63,675 bases of DNA, from assembly GCA_021204625.1 (NCBI GenBank), contig JAJPZA010000059.1, positions 1-63,675 of the forward strand. The letters run 5' to 3'. The notes beneath the pieces are model-generated. The model did not search any database. It saw only the letters and a program-made list of their open reading frames with translations, and was not told where the DNA came from. Made by a program: the position numbers and the translations under genes. Shown here piece by piece: positions 41,833 to 50,812 of this stretch. Position 1 is the stretch's first letter. Every line of letters starts with the position of its first letter. This stretch comes from Clostridia bacterium (GTDB lineage Bacteria; Bacillota; Clostridia; Christensenellales; Borkfalkiaceae).

Positions 41833-43140
41833 GTGATAAACATACCCAAAGGCACGAAGGACGTTCTGCCGGACCAGTCATACAAGTGGAGATTCATAGA
41901 AGACACGGCAAGGGAAGTGGCGAGAGCATACAATCTCAAGGAGATACGCACGCCCACCTTTGAATACACGGAGCTGTTCCAGCGCGGAGTGGGAGAGACC
42001 ACGGACGTCGTGAACAAGGAGATGTACACCTTCGAGGACAAGCACGGCAGGAGCATAACGCTCAAGCCGGAAGGCACGGCGGGAGCCGTGCGCATGTTCA
42101 TAGAGAACGGACTGTCGTCATGCCCTCTTCCCGTGAAAACGTATTATTTCACGCCGGCGTTCCGTTATGAGCGCCCGCAGGCAGGGCGCCTGCGCGAATT
42201 CCACCAGTTCGGCATAGAGGTCTTCGGATCTAAGAGCCCGGACACGGACGCCGAAGTCATTTTCGCCGCTTCGTCATTCCTCAAAAAGCTCGGCCTCAGG
42301 GATTACAGGCTGGAGATAAACTCCATAGGCTGCCCGGTATGCCGCGCGGAGTACAACAAAGCCCTCAGGGAATATTTCATTCCCCGCAGGGACGTGCTTT
42401 GCCCCACATGCCGGGAGAGGCTGGAAAAGAATCCGCTGCGCATTCTGGACTGCAAGGAAGAGAAGTGCCAGGAGATCTGCGAGGACGCGCCCCGCATACT
42501 GGATTTCCTCTGTGATGACTGCGCCACGCACTTTGACAGGGTCCGCCACCGCTTGGACACACAGGGGATGGCATATACCGTAAATCCGGACATAGTCCGC
42601 GGGCTGGACTATTACACCAAGACCGTTTTCGAGTTCGTCTCGACAAAGATAGGAGCCCAGGGCACAATCTGCGGCGGAGGCAGGTATGACAACCTCGTGG
42701 AGCAACTGGGAGGCCCGTCGGTGCCTGCCATAGGCTTTGCCGCGGGCATAGAGCGCCTCATGCTTCTCATGGAGAACACGGGCTGCAGGTTCGTGGAGCC
42801 CAGGGGCGTGGACGTGTATCTGGCCGGCGCGGACGGCGCAGGCAGGGATGCGGCAATGACCCTTGCGGAGATTTTACGGGACGCAAACATATGCGCTGAG
42901 ACGGATCATATGGAAAGGTCCGTGAAGGCGCAGCTGAAGTTCGCGGACAAGATAGGCGCCCGCTATGTGGCAGTAATAGGATCAAACGAGACTGAGTCCA
43001 GGGAAATCAAGCTCAAGCGCATGTCGGACGGCACCGAGACCCCCGTCCGGATGGACGGCCTCAAGGCATTCATGCAGAGGGATATCCTTGAGTACATGAT
43101 GCGGCAGGCCCAGCTTATGGGTCCGGACAGCGGCGATTAA
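41833..43140 (+). CDS. hisS: Histidyl-tRNA synthetase
   Basis: A 435-aa class II synthetase. Seen: INIPKGTKDVLP opening, motif 2 region KPEGTAGAVRMFIENG and FRYERPQAGRLREFHQFG, the histidine signature VRGLDYYTKTVFEF, GGGRYDNLVEQLGG, and a C-terminal anticodon-binding domain. A Cys-rich insert (CPTCRERLEKN ... CKEEKC) looks metal-binding. It starts with GTG, with AGGAG 7 nt upstream. No T-box consensus is visible upstream. Confidence 0.96.
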   Translation: MINIPKGTKDVLPDQSYKWRFIEDTAREVARAYNLKEIRTPTFEYTELFQRGVGETTDVVNKEMYTFEDKHGRSITLKPEGTAGAVRMFIENGLSSCPLPVKTYYFTPAFRYERPQAGRLREFHQFGIEVFGSKSPDTDAEVIFAASSFLKKLGLRDYRLEINSIGCPVCRAEYNKALREYFIPRRDVLCPTCRERLEKNPLRILDCKEEKCQEICEDAPRILDFLCDDCATHFDRVRHRLDTQGMAYTVNPDIVRGLDYYTKTVFEFVSTKIGAQGTICGGGRYDNLVEQLGGPSVPAIGFAAGIERLMLLMENTGCRFVEPRGVDVYLAGADGAGRDAAMTLAEILRDANICAETDHMERSVKAQLKFADKIGARYVAVIGSNETESREIKLKRMSDGTETPVRMDGLKAFMQRDILEYMMRQAQLMGPDSGD

Positions 43141-43207
43141 TTCTGCCGCTTTAACATGCGGCAGTTCAGATACAGCCGGAAGCCCGCGTGCGGGCCGGGA
43201 GGATATT

Positions 43208-43522
43208 ATGGTAAAAGAGATAGACGCAAAAGAGTTCAAGGATCTCCTTGACAGCAAGAAGAAGTTCGTGTGCGATTTCTTCGCCACATGGTGCGGGCCC
43301 TGCAGGATGCTGGCTCCCGTAATGGAGAAGGTGTCCGTGAAGCACCCGGACATAACCTTTGTGAAGATGGACATAGACAAGAACATGGAGATTGCCGTGG
43401 AGTACGGCATCATGAGCATTCCCCTGGTCATGGCTTTTGAGGGCGGACAGGACGTAAACAAGACTTTGGGCTTCATGCCGGAAGACGAAGTGGAGGACTT
43501 CCTCACGGACTCCGGGTTTTAA
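43208..43522 (+). CDS. trxA: Thioredoxin
   Basis: A 104-aa thioredoxin with the redox motif ATWCGPCRMLAPVME near residue 30, the cis-proline in IMSIPLVMAF, and a typical C-terminal helix. Length is normal. It is 67 bp after hisS with GGAGG before the ATG, so the two may be co-transcribed. No thioredoxin reductase is present. Confidence 0.95.
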   Translation: MVKEIDAKEFKDLLDSKKKFVCDFFATWCGPCRMLAPVMEKVSVKHPDITFVKMDIDKNMEIAVEYGIMSIPLVMAFEGGQDVNKTLGFMPEDEVEDFLTDSGF

Positions 43523-43738
43523 GCCTTAAGCCCTTCATATCCGCGCGAAGCCTAAGCGCCGCATGAAGAAAAAATCCGCCGGCGGGCATGCAATCGTTAG
43601 CAGTTTTATCGGCTGCTGTGATATAATGCTTCGCGGCCGAAGGCAAAATTTCACACGAAAAAGACAACCCATGCAGGCCAAAAGGCCTTGTGTGGGCTGT
43701 GGCATTTAATCATCTGTACGTTTCCGGGAGGGATTTTT

Positions 43739-44800
43739 ATGAGAATCGGAATGCTCACAAGCGGCGGAGACTGCCCCGGGCTCAACGGCACAATAAGAGG
43801 CTTCTGCAAGTACATCTTCAACAGGTTCCCGGACGCCGAGATACTCGGCTTCAGGGAAGGGTATGCAGGCCTTATGAACGCGGACTACATGGTCATTCAT
43901 CCCGCGGACATAGAAAACATTCTGGACAAAGGCGGCACAATCCTCGGATCCTCCAGACAGCCGTACAAGCTTATGACGGTGTCGGAAAACGGCGCTCCCA
44001 CGAAGCTGTCCCAGATGGTTGCAAATTACCGGTCTCTCGGGCTGGATTATCTCATTACCCTCGGCGGAGCCGGAACGCACAAGACGGCATCCCTTCTGGC
44101 AGTGGAAGGATGCAAGGTCATTGGCTGCCCCAAGACCATAGACGATGACCTCTTCGGCACGGACGTGACATTCGGATTCGAGACAGCAGTCCAGATAGCC
44201 TCGGACGAGATGAAGCGCATACGCACAACCGCGGAAAGCCACTCAAGGGTGTTCTTCGTGGAAATCATGGGCAACAAAGTGGGCTGGCTCACACTGCACG
44301 CAGGCATTGCCGCGGGAGCGGACGCAATCCTCATTCCTGAAATCCCCTACGATGACGACGCCCTGGCAGCCTACATCCTGGAGCGCAAAAAGACGGCCCG
44401 CTCAACGGTCATAGCCGTAGCGGAAGGCGTCATGTCAAAGACAGAGGCCGCCATGACAAAGAAGACCCGCAAGGAATACACGGCCCAGGAAGGCTCCGCC
44501 ACGGCAAGGCTTGTCAAGAGCGTCAGGGACCGCACGGGAATAGAGTGCTACGCAACGGTTTTGGGCCATGTTCAAAGAGGCGGGGAGCCCTGCGCGTATG
44601 ACAAGGTCATTACCACGGAGATAGGCGCATATGCGGCATCCCTTGTGGAGAAAGGAATATGCGGCGTAACGGTATGCGTCCGCGGCACGCGGCTCGCGTA
44701 CAACCATCTCACAGAAATCGCCGGCAAGACAAAATTCGTGCCTGCGGACGGGCAGCTTGTCACCCTTGCAAGATCCATGGGCATCTTCATGGGAGACTGA
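43739..44800 (+). CDS. pfkA: 6-phosphofructokinase with a non-standard nucleotide-binding motif
   Basis: A 353-aa phosphofructokinase. Seen: GMLTSGGDCPGLNGTIRG, the PKTIDDDLFGTDVTFGF substrate loop, VEIMGNKVGWL, and the late LGHVQRGGEP. The phosphoryl-donor loop reads LGGAGTHKTA where classic ATP enzymes have GGDGT; Gly at the position equal to E. coli 104 with Lys in PKTID matches group III ATP-type enzymes rather than PPi-dependent ones. The start at 43739 follows GGGAGG by 7 nt; the longer track ORF is upstream noise. Confidence 0.9.
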   Translation: MRIGMLTSGGDCPGLNGTIRGFCKYIFNRFPDAEILGFREGYAGLMNADYMVIHPADIENILDKGGTILGSSRQPYKLMTVSENGAPTKLSQMVANYRSLGLDYLITLGGAGTHKTASLLAVEGCKVIGCPKTIDDDLFGTDVTFGFETAVQIASDEMKRIRTTAESHSRVFFVEIMGNKVGWLTLHAGIAAGADAILIPEIPYDDDALAAYILERKKTARSTVIAVAEGVMSKTEAAMTKKTRKEYTAQEGSATARLVKSVRDRTGIECYATVLGHVQRGGEPCAYDKVITTEIGAYAASLVEKGICGVTVCVRGTRLAYNHLTEIAGKTKFVPADGQLVTLARSMGIFMGD

Positions 44801-44904
44801 AGCCGGGCCCCGGAAGCCGGGCATATATCATCCATTCATCCGGTCCGGCATCAATTCCGCTATACAGATACAGGACAAGGCACTGAGGCAAACAGAAAAG
44901 ACAT

Positions 44905-46044
44905 ATGGTCAATGCAGTCATAGACATCAGCTCAACAGGAGTATCCCTTCTCATACAGTCAGATGACGGGGATTACTCATACACCCGCCGCGAAGGCTTT
45001 CCCTCTCTCCGTTACACGGAGGACGGAAGGCTCAATGCGGACGGCATAATCAAGATCTGCGAGAAGGTCATGCTGCTGCAGAAAATCTGCCAGCACATGT
45101 CGGACACCATCGTGGACAACCTGTACGTTTTGGCCACGGCGTCCCTTCGCTACATAACGAATTCAGAGGACGTCATAGAGGTCATAAAGAAGTACACAGG
45201 CGCGGAGGTCAACATTGTGGACGCGGAGATGGAGGGCAAATGCTCCCTTGCGTCCAATGAAAGATACAGAGGAATGGGAGACCCCGTCATAATAGACATA
45301 GGCGGCTCCAGCATTGAGATGGGAAGCTACTCATCCAATGAAATCTGCTGTCTGGACTTCGGTGCGCTTTCGCTCAAGGACCGTTTCGTGGCAGGCGCAT
45401 ATCCGGACCTGGAAGAGTACAAGCAGATCAAGAAGTACATAAAAGGCGCCCTTCTGGACTTTGACGTCACGGAGCTCTGCGATGACAGCGACGAGCGCAT
45501 GGCTGTCTTTTCCGGCACGCTCTCAAGCTCCATATACAGGCTGTACTGCAAGGTCTTCAACGAGCCTCTGGACGAGGACCGCATCGCGGACCCGGACAAG
45601 CTTTCCAAACTTGCCAAAAAGGTGCTCACTTCAGACCGCCGCTCGCAGCTTTTGATTGAGGCCGCTTCCGGCAACGTGGAGTACCTCGGCGTAGCGCTGG
45701 TTATCATTTCCAGAATGGTGAAGGAGCTGGATTTCCGCAAGGTCTGCTTCTCGGAAAACGGCGTCAAAGAGGGCTTTTTAAGGCTTCTCGAGGCCGGCGA
45801 GATAGAGGCCATGCCCTCCGCATACGGGCCCGCGCCTTCGGAGGACAGCAAGATTGATACCCTGGAGGACCTCACAAAGGCCATCAAAAAGCGCGCCAAA
45901 AAGGCTCCTCCCAAAGTGGTTGAGGCCAAAAAGCCCGCCCAGGCGTCTCCGGACGGCAAGAAGGCCAAGGACAGGAAGGACAAGGCTAAGAAAGAGTCCA
46001 GGCAGGATTTCAAGCCGGATTCCAAACATAAGGACGGCGAATAG
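44905..46044 (+). CDS. ppx: Exopolyphosphatase/guanosine pentaphosphatase family protein (Ppx/GppA)
   Basis: A 379-aa ASKHA-fold phosphatase. Seen: IDISSTGVSLLIQ at the N terminus, VLATASLRYITN, a second phosphate loop VIIDIGGSSIEMGSY, and LDFGALSLKDRFV. It lacks the C-terminal HD domain of long Ppx and ends in a Lys/Asp-rich low-complexity tail of ~60 residues. Immediately upstream of ppk1 (gap 179 bp), it likely degrades polyphosphate or pppGpp. No strong ribosome binding site is seen before the ATG. Confidence 0.87.
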   Translation: MVNAVIDISSTGVSLLIQSDDGDYSYTRREGFPSLRYTEDGRLNADGIIKICEKVMLLQKICQHMSDTIVDNLYVLATASLRYITNSEDVIEVIKKYTGAEVNIVDAEMEGKCSLASNERYRGMGDPVIIDIGGSSIEMGSYSSNEICCLDFGALSLKDRFVAGAYPDLEEYKQIKKYIKGALLDFDVTELCDDSDERMAVFSGTLSSSIYRLYCKVFNEPLDEDRIADPDKLSKLAKKVLTSDRRSQLLIEAASGNVEYLGVALVIISRMVKELDFRKVCFSENGVKEGFLRLLEAGEIEAMPSAYGPAPSEDSKIDTLEDLTKAIKKRAKKAPPKVVEAKKPAQASPDGKKAKDRKDKAKKESRQDFKPDSKHKDGE

Positions 46045-46223
46045 GCCTTCATTCATGCATATTCCGCATGATATGGCATGAATCCCGCGCAGAAGAGACC
46101 GGAGGAGGGATGTGTATCTTCATTCTGCTGTCTCCCGCGGGCAATTGAACATGAACAGGATAAGGGTGCCGCGTGCCGCCGGATGCGGCGTGTGGCCGGA
46201 AATACAGATGGTATAAAGGAATT

Positions 46224-48329
46224 ATGGCAAGCAGCAAGAAGTCTACCAAGTCTCCCAAGAAGCAGGGGGAGAAACAGCTGAAGATGCAGAAGGGCATATA
46301 CGTAAACCGCGAATATGCCTGGCTCAAATTTGATCTCAGAGTCCTGGAGCAGTCCATGGACGAGCAGACGCCGCTTCTGGAGAGGGGCAAGTTCCTCTCA
46401 ATTTTCTGCTCCAACATGGATGAGTTCTTCATGGTGCGCATGGGCAGCATGTACAATGATGACAAGCTCAACCCGGAGGCAAAGGAAGACAAGACGAACC
46501 TCACTCCCGGCGAGCAGATAAAGGGCATGTCCCAGAGGATTGCCCGCGTGTATGACATGAAGGAGAGGGCGTATGTGAAGCTCAAGGCGGATCTTGCGGA
46601 GGCCGGAATCAACCTTTTCACATGCGGGCAGCTTTCATCTTCCAGAAAGGACGAGATCCTGCGCTATTTCAAGGCGAAAATCCTGCCCCTTCTTTCCCCT
46701 ATGGTAATAGACGCAAAGCACCCTCTGTTCCGTTTTGACAACAAGGCCTGCTACATGGTGTACAGGCTCAAAAAAGCGGAGCACACCATGATAGGCGTCA
46801 TGCAGTTCCCGGACAAGATAGACGCCCTGTACAAGTTCCAGTCCGGCAAGAAGCCTTCCTTCATAACCATGGAGGACGTCATAGAGAATCTCGGCTATCT
46901 CGCGTTCCCGGGATACACGGTAACGGCTTCAATCGCCATCCGCACAACCCGCAACACGGATTATGACGCCCAGCTCGCGGAGGCGGACACGGAGTTCAAC
47001 AACGATTTCTCCAAGTACCTTAGATCCAAGGTTGAGACCAACATGCTCCAGAACGTCATCCGCCTGGAAGTGAAGGGGGACAACAAGTCTCTCATAAAGT
47101 TCGTCTCGGAAGTGGTGGGCGTGCCGGACAACCTGGTATACAGGATTGAGAGCAACTTCTCGTTCAAGTACATGTACTCCCTGCCCAAGATGCTGGACAA
47201 GGAGCTCTCCAAATCCTTGAGCTATGTTCCGTTCCATCCCGTAATGCCGGAGCGTCTCGCGCATGCGGATTCCATAGTGGAGGAAATACGCAAGAAGGAT
47301 CTTCTTCTGCGCTATCCGTATGATTCCATGGACGCGCTCATTAAGCTTCTCAACGAGTGCGCAGAGCGCAAGGACTGCAGGTCCATCAAGATCACCATAT
47401 ACCGCTTGGCGGACCACTCCAAGATTGTGGACGCCCTCACCAAGGCCAGCGAAAACGGCATAGACGTAACCGTCGTGATAGAGCTCACCGCCCGTTTCGA
47501 CGAGGAGAACAACCTCTATAACGCCAACCTTCTGCAGGAGGCCGGCTGCGACATCATATACGGAATGGAGAATTACAAGGTCCACTCCAAGATCTTAAGC
47601 ATCGTCTTCTCGGAAGAGGACGGCGGCATAAGCTACATAACGCATCTCGGCACCGGCAATTACAACGAGAGCACGGCGAAGCAGTACACGGACCTCAACG
47701 TCATAACGGCGGACAGGGAGATAGGAGAGGATGCGGCGGAGTTCTTCCGCAACGTGGCAATCTCCAACGTGGAGGGGGATTACAAGAGGCTCTGCATAGC
47801 ACCCAAGTATTTCAAGCCCCAGATCATGAATCTTCTGGACCGCGAGATATCCAAGGCCCAGTCCGGCGGCAAGGGCCTGTTCATTGGCAAAATGAACGCC
47901 CTCACGGACAAGGAAATCATGGACAAGATTGTGGAGGCGTCCTGCGCGGGAGTCCACGTATATCTCATTATCCGCGGCATGTGCTGCCTGCTTCCTGAAA
48001 AGGTGGGGCGCACGGACAACGTCCACGTCATCAGCATCGTAGGCCGTTTCCTTGAACACTCCAGGATATACTGCTTCGGCGAGGAAGAGGACCGCATCAT
48101 GTACATCTCATCCGCGGACCTCATGACACGCAACACCAAGAAGCGCGTGGAAATAGCCACGCCCATCCTGGACAAGGACATCCAGGCCGCCATCTACGAG
48201 ATGATAGACACCATGCTCCATGACAACGTCAACGCCCGTCATCTCACAGCCTCCGGCCGCTACGAAGAGATTCTCACCACCAGCGAGCGCATAGACTCCC
48301 AGGGCAAGTATCTCACATACGACACCTGA
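46224..48329 (+). CDS. ppk1: Polyphosphate kinase 1
   Basis: A 701-aa enzyme making inorganic polyphosphate from ATP. Seen: an N-terminal Lys-rich stretch, YVNREYAWLKFDLRVLEQ, FCSNMDEFFMVRMGSM, and two phospholipase D-like catalytic halves. The first has KITIYRLADHSKIVDAL and KVHSKILSIV with the autophosphorylated His; THLGTGNYNE and RDNV-type segments follow. The start MASSKKS at 46224 has AAGGA close before it; the longer ORF start lacks a ribosome binding site. Paired with ppx for polyphosphate turnover. Confidence 0.95.
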   Translation: MASSKKSTKSPKKQGEKQLKMQKGIYVNREYAWLKFDLRVLEQSMDEQTPLLERGKFLSIFCSNMDEFFMVRMGSMYNDDKLNPEAKEDKTNLTPGEQIKGMSQRIARVYDMKERAYVKLKADLAEAGINLFTCGQLSSSRKDEILRYFKAKILPLLSPMVIDAKHPLFRFDNKACYMVYRLKKAEHTMIGVMQFPDKIDALYKFQSGKKPSFITMEDVIENLGYLAFPGYTVTASIAIRTTRNTDYDAQLAEADTEFNNDFSKYLRSKVETNMLQNVIRLEVKGDNKSLIKFVSEVVGVPDNLVYRIESNFSFKYMYSLPKMLDKELSKSLSYVPFHPVMPERLAHADSIVEEIRKKDLLLRYPYDSMDALIKLLNECAERKDCRSIKITIYRLADHSKIVDALTKASENGIDVTVVIELTARFDEENNLYNANLLQEAGCDIIYGMENYKVHSKILSIVFSEEDGGISYITHLGTGNYNESTAKQYTDLNVITADREIGEDAAEFFRNVAISNVEGDYKRLCIAPKYFKPQIMNLLDREISKAQSGGKGLFIGKMNALTDKEIMDKIVEASCAGVHVYLIIRGMCCLLPEKVGRTDNVHVISIVGRFLEHSRIYCFGEEEDRIMYISSADLMTRNTKKRVEIATPILDKDIQAAIYEMIDTMLHDNVNARHLTASGRYEEILTTSERIDSQGKYLTYDT

Positions 48330-48354
48330 CAACAGGCAACAGACAACAGGCCCC

Positions 48355-48390
48355 AAGAGCCTGCCTTCCGGCAGGCTCTTGTCACAGGAT
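48355..48390 (+). terminator. Terminator-like hairpin after ppk1
   Basis: AAGAGCCTGCC-TTCC-GGCAGGCTCTT, a perfect 11-bp stem with only a short TTGT tail. Confidence 0.6.
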
Positions 48391-48474
48391 AGAGAAACAA
48401 AAGGGCCGCGCCTGTCCCGGGCCCAATGAAAGGGCCCTGCACAATGATACAGGGCCGGATATACGGAGAACATC

Positions 48475-48984
48475 ATGAAAGAAGCCGGAATAGAAGAGCT
48501 CTCATTCAACCCGTTCACCATCTTCTCGGAGAAGTGGATGCTTCTTACCGCAGGGGATGAATCCAAAGCCAACTCCATGACAGTCTCATGGGGCCACTTG
48601 GGCTCCATCTGGGGAGGCCTCGGAAACGCCACAGCCATAGCGTACGTGCGCCCCCAGCGCTACACCCGCGGGTTCATGGACACGCAGGACTGCTATTCCC
48701 TTTCCGTCTTCATGAAAGGCATGCGCAGGGAGCTTGCATACATGGGAGCCCACAGCGGAAGGGACGGAGACAAGATGAAAGCCTGCGGAATGGAGTATGA
48801 TTACTATAACGGCGTGCCCTACGTGAAGGGTGCGGACATGGTCTTCATCTGCCGCAAGCAGTACGTCTCCCAGCTGAAGGAAGAAGGATTCCTGGACCCT
48901 GAAACCGTCTCCCGCAATTACCCGGAGAAGGACTTCCATTGCGTCTACGTGGGCAATATAGAGAAGGTCCTCGTGAAAGACTGA
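48475..48984 (+). CDS. Flavin reductase-like, FMN-binding split-barrel protein
   Basis: A 169-aa protein: FSEKWMLLTAGDESKANSMTVSWGHLG opening (the TAG...N.MTVSWG flavin-contact strand), AYVRPQRYT, and YSLSVFMKGMRRELAYMGAHSGRDGDKM. These match the flavin reductase domain family, which reduces FMN or acts as an FMN-bound oxidoreductase. The partner and substrate are unknown. It is monocistronic, with GGAGA before the ATG and a shared terminator with rpmB. Confidence 0.85.
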   Translation: MKEAGIEELSFNPFTIFSEKWMLLTAGDESKANSMTVSWGHLGSIWGGLGNATAIAYVRPQRYTRGFMDTQDCYSLSVFMKGMRRELAYMGAHSGRDGDKMKACGMEYDYYNGVPYVKGADMVFICRKQYVSQLKEEGFLDPETVSRNYPEKDFHCVYVGNIEKVLVKD

Positions 48985-49049
48985 GAAGGCAGGCGGAGGG
49001 GCCGTTTGCGGGCTGTCTCCCCCAGGCCAATAAATATAAATCATGGCAT

Positions 49050-49092
49050 GAAAAAGGTGCGCATCCGAAAAGATGCGCACCTTGAATTTTCT
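49050..49092. terminator. Bidirectional terminator between the flavin reductase gene and rpmB
   Basis: AAGGTGCGCATC pairs perfectly over 12 bp with GATGCGCACCTT around a 6-nt loop. TTTTT follows on the minus strand and TTGAATTTT on the plus strand. Confidence 0.88.
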
Positions 49093-49104
49093 GTACGTTA
49101 AAAC

Positions 49105-49287
49105 TTATGCTCTCTCGATGCTCTTCATGCATCTGGCGCATACATAACCAGTGACCACCTTGCCGTCCTTTACGTAAGCGATTTTCTGGACGTTGGGTCT
49201 GAATGTCCTGTTGGTTCTGATCTTGGAGTGGCTTACCAGATGGCCAGTCTGCTGTCCCTTTCCGCAGACGCTGCATACTCTTGACAT
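49105..49287 (-). CDS. rpmB: 50S ribosomal protein bL28
   Basis: A 60-aa bL28 of the Cys-containing (zinc-binding) type: SRVCSVCGKGQQTGHLVSHS, KIRTNRTFRPNVQKI, and a terminal CARCMKSIERA. The four Cys can bind zinc. The start MSRVC at 49287 follows GGGAGG by about 7 nt; the extra 19 residues in the track ORF are not conserved. Divergent from the yloU-fakA-recG block, as in many Bacillota. Confidence 0.97.
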   Translation of the reverse strand: MSRVCSVCGKGQQTGHLVSHSKIRTNRTFRPNVQKIAYVKDGKVVTGYVCARCMKSIERA

Positions 49288-49355
49288 ATCTATACCTCCC
49301 TCTCTGTATGGGTAATTTACACAGTTAAAAAGAAACCGCTTCAACGGTCTTGTCT

Positions 49356-49384
49356 AATATAACACAGCAAAACAGAAAAAACAA
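49356..49384 (-). promoter_or_regulatory. rpmB promoter
   Basis: On the minus strand TTGTTT (49379-49384), a 17-bp spacer and TATATT (49356-49361). Confidence 0.5.
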
Positions 49385-49464
49385 GCAAAAACGCCTCTCA
49401 ATCCGGGCGTTTCTCAGCCCAAACGCAAAATTTCTCAAAATTGCGGGCCGCCGAACCTCCGTTT

Positions 49465-49579
49465 ACGAACTGTTGTTCGTACTTTGGCCCATTCATGTAC
49501 TTTAATACACTGCCGCAGTAAAGTGCTTTTCCGGATGGTCCGGCGAAGCCGGGTTTTACGGACAGTTGTCCCGGAATCC
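49465..49579. repeat. Dispersed intergenic repeat, copy B
   Basis: Homologous by eye to 5117-5234 over its whole length. It contains ACGAAC-TGTT-GTTCGT and an ACTTTA/TAAAGT hairpin. On the minus strand it overlaps the end of the small secreted-peptide ORF. Confidence 0.65.
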
Positions 49580-49717
49580 ATTATGAACCGTCCGGGTCTG
49601 GCGTCCGGACAAAAAGGCGCCGGAACGGGGAGCGGAGGGGCTAGCTTCTCTTCCAGCGGCGGAAGACGCCGTCACGGCAATGCACAAAACCAGCGCTGTA
49701 ATTTCCCTGAACTTCAT
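49556..49717 (-). CDS. Putative small secreted peptide or degraded secreted-protein gene (53 aa)
   Basis: Too short for the ORF track. It reads MKFREITALVLCIAVTASSA, a good signal peptide with an AxA-like cleavage site, followed by a short Arg/Ser/Pro-rich stretch and a stop inside repeat copy B. AGGTG stands 6 nt before the ATG, and a TTGACA-17-TAAACT promoter lies 40 bp upstream. It may be an intact micro-protein or the front end of a larger gene that has decayed. The dispersed repeat likewise lies downstream of the lipoprotein gene at 5.3 kb. Confidence 0.5.
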   Translation of the reverse strand: MKFREITALVLCIAVTASSAAGREASPSAPRSGAFLSGRQTRTVHNGFRDNCP

Positions 49718-49790
49718 AAAACACACCTGTATGCATACAGTTTAGCCTTTGCTTAGAGGGATGTCAACAGCACTGCATTGCTCTCATGTC

Positions 49791-49819
49791 TTGCCATTTG
49801 CCTGCAGAAATGGTACAAT
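49791..49819 (+). promoter_or_regulatory. Promoter of the paralogue array
   Basis: TTGCCA, a 17-bp spacer and TACAAT (49814-49819). A GCCCC-TCA-GGGGC hairpin follows in the leader, adjacent to the ribosome binding site. Confidence 0.65.
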
Positions 49820-49863
49820 GCCCGTAGAAATGAAAGGCCCCTCAGGGGCGGGAGATGCTGCAT

Positions 49864-50709
49864 ATGTCCGTAATGCTTCAGAAGGATAAGAAAACGGGTG
49901 AGACTCTCGTATATGAGACAACCAATTACAGAGACAAGAAAACCGGCAAGTCCGGCACAAAGAAGGAGCTTTTAGGGAGGCTGTATACTTCGTCGCTGGA
50001 GCAGGATATAGATGATGTGAGCACGATGTTTGATGAGGCTCCCCATGTCTGGGGAGACATCTCGGCGCTGTATGAAAAGACGGTTTCCGGGGCTGAAGAA
50101 CTGACGCATATGCTGGACAAGACGAAGGGAGTGTACACGCTGGCAGATTTTTTGCCTCTCCTTGAGAAGTTCATGGAGATAAGCGCAGAAAAGGATGAGG
50201 CTTTCAACAAGCTTGGCGTTTACACCAAGGAGATTGTAATGAAGGCGGCGGAGGTTGCGCGGGATAATAAGTTATATAAGCAGGATTTGGCAACTGTCCG
50301 GGAAGGCAAAACCAGGGACGAATGGAACTCCACATGGATGGCGAAGGAAATTGAGACATACGAAAAACTTGAACAAAACAATGCGGAATTAAAGGAAATC
50401 TCGGAAAAGCTTATTGCCGAACAGAAAGACACCATCGAGTTTTATAAGAAGTATGTTGATGAACTCAATGAATCGCGGGAAATCAAGCAGAATCTTATAG
50501 ACAACCAGGATAAACTCATTGCTAATCAGGACAATATTATAAGCAGTCATATTGGGATTATAAACAGTATTCTGGACAGTCTCAGCAAGTATGAAGATGT
50601 ATCCGAGTGGGATTTTGTAAAAGAGGATAACGAAATCTGGCTAGCGGCGCTGAAACAGTCTAAATCAAGGGATGCCGTGGATGACTCCTCTGTGGAAGAT
50701 TCAGACTGA
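49864..50709 (+). CDS. Paralogue array gene 1: unknown coiled-coil protein
   Basis: A 281-aa protein. Its head reads KKTGETLVYETTNYRDKKTG then KKELLGRLY, and the last third is a long helix with coiled-coil character (KQNLIDNQDKLIANQDNII). It ends with LSKYEDVSEWDFVKE and a short acidic tail. The head and the LSKYEDVS tail recur in the next two genes. The head resembles the N-terminal beta-hairpin of IS1634-like transposases (VYExTxxxDKxxK...IGxL), but no catalytic DDE region follows. The start at 49864 follows GGGAG; an ATG at 49855 is less well placed. Function unknown. Confidence 0.72.
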   Translation: MSVMLQKDKKTGETLVYETTNYRDKKTGKSGTKKELLGRLYTSSLEQDIDDVSTMFDEAPHVWGDISALYEKTVSGAEELTHMLDKTKGVYTLADFLPLLEKFMEISAEKDEAFNKLGVYTKEIVMKAAEVARDNKLYKQDLATVREGKTRDEWNSTWMAKEIETYEKLEQNNAELKEISEKLIAEQKDTIEFYKKYVDELNESREIKQNLIDNQDKLIANQDNIISSHIGIINSILDSLSKYEDVSEWDFVKEDNEIWLAALKQSKSRDAVDDSSVEDSD

Positions 50710-50812
50710 GGCGTATTGGATTCAGCAAGCAATCAGAAAGGGGAGTGTGGTGCAGACAGCAGCCCGCTCCCGCCGTTAAGCGCCGCATATGCGGCAATCA
50801 AGAGGGATTGAT

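Noticed and set aside
49484-49756. 90-aa plus-strand ORF in repeat copy B
   Set aside because: No ribosome binding site; the homologous copy A does not preserve the frame. The minus-strand 53-codon ORF has better signals.
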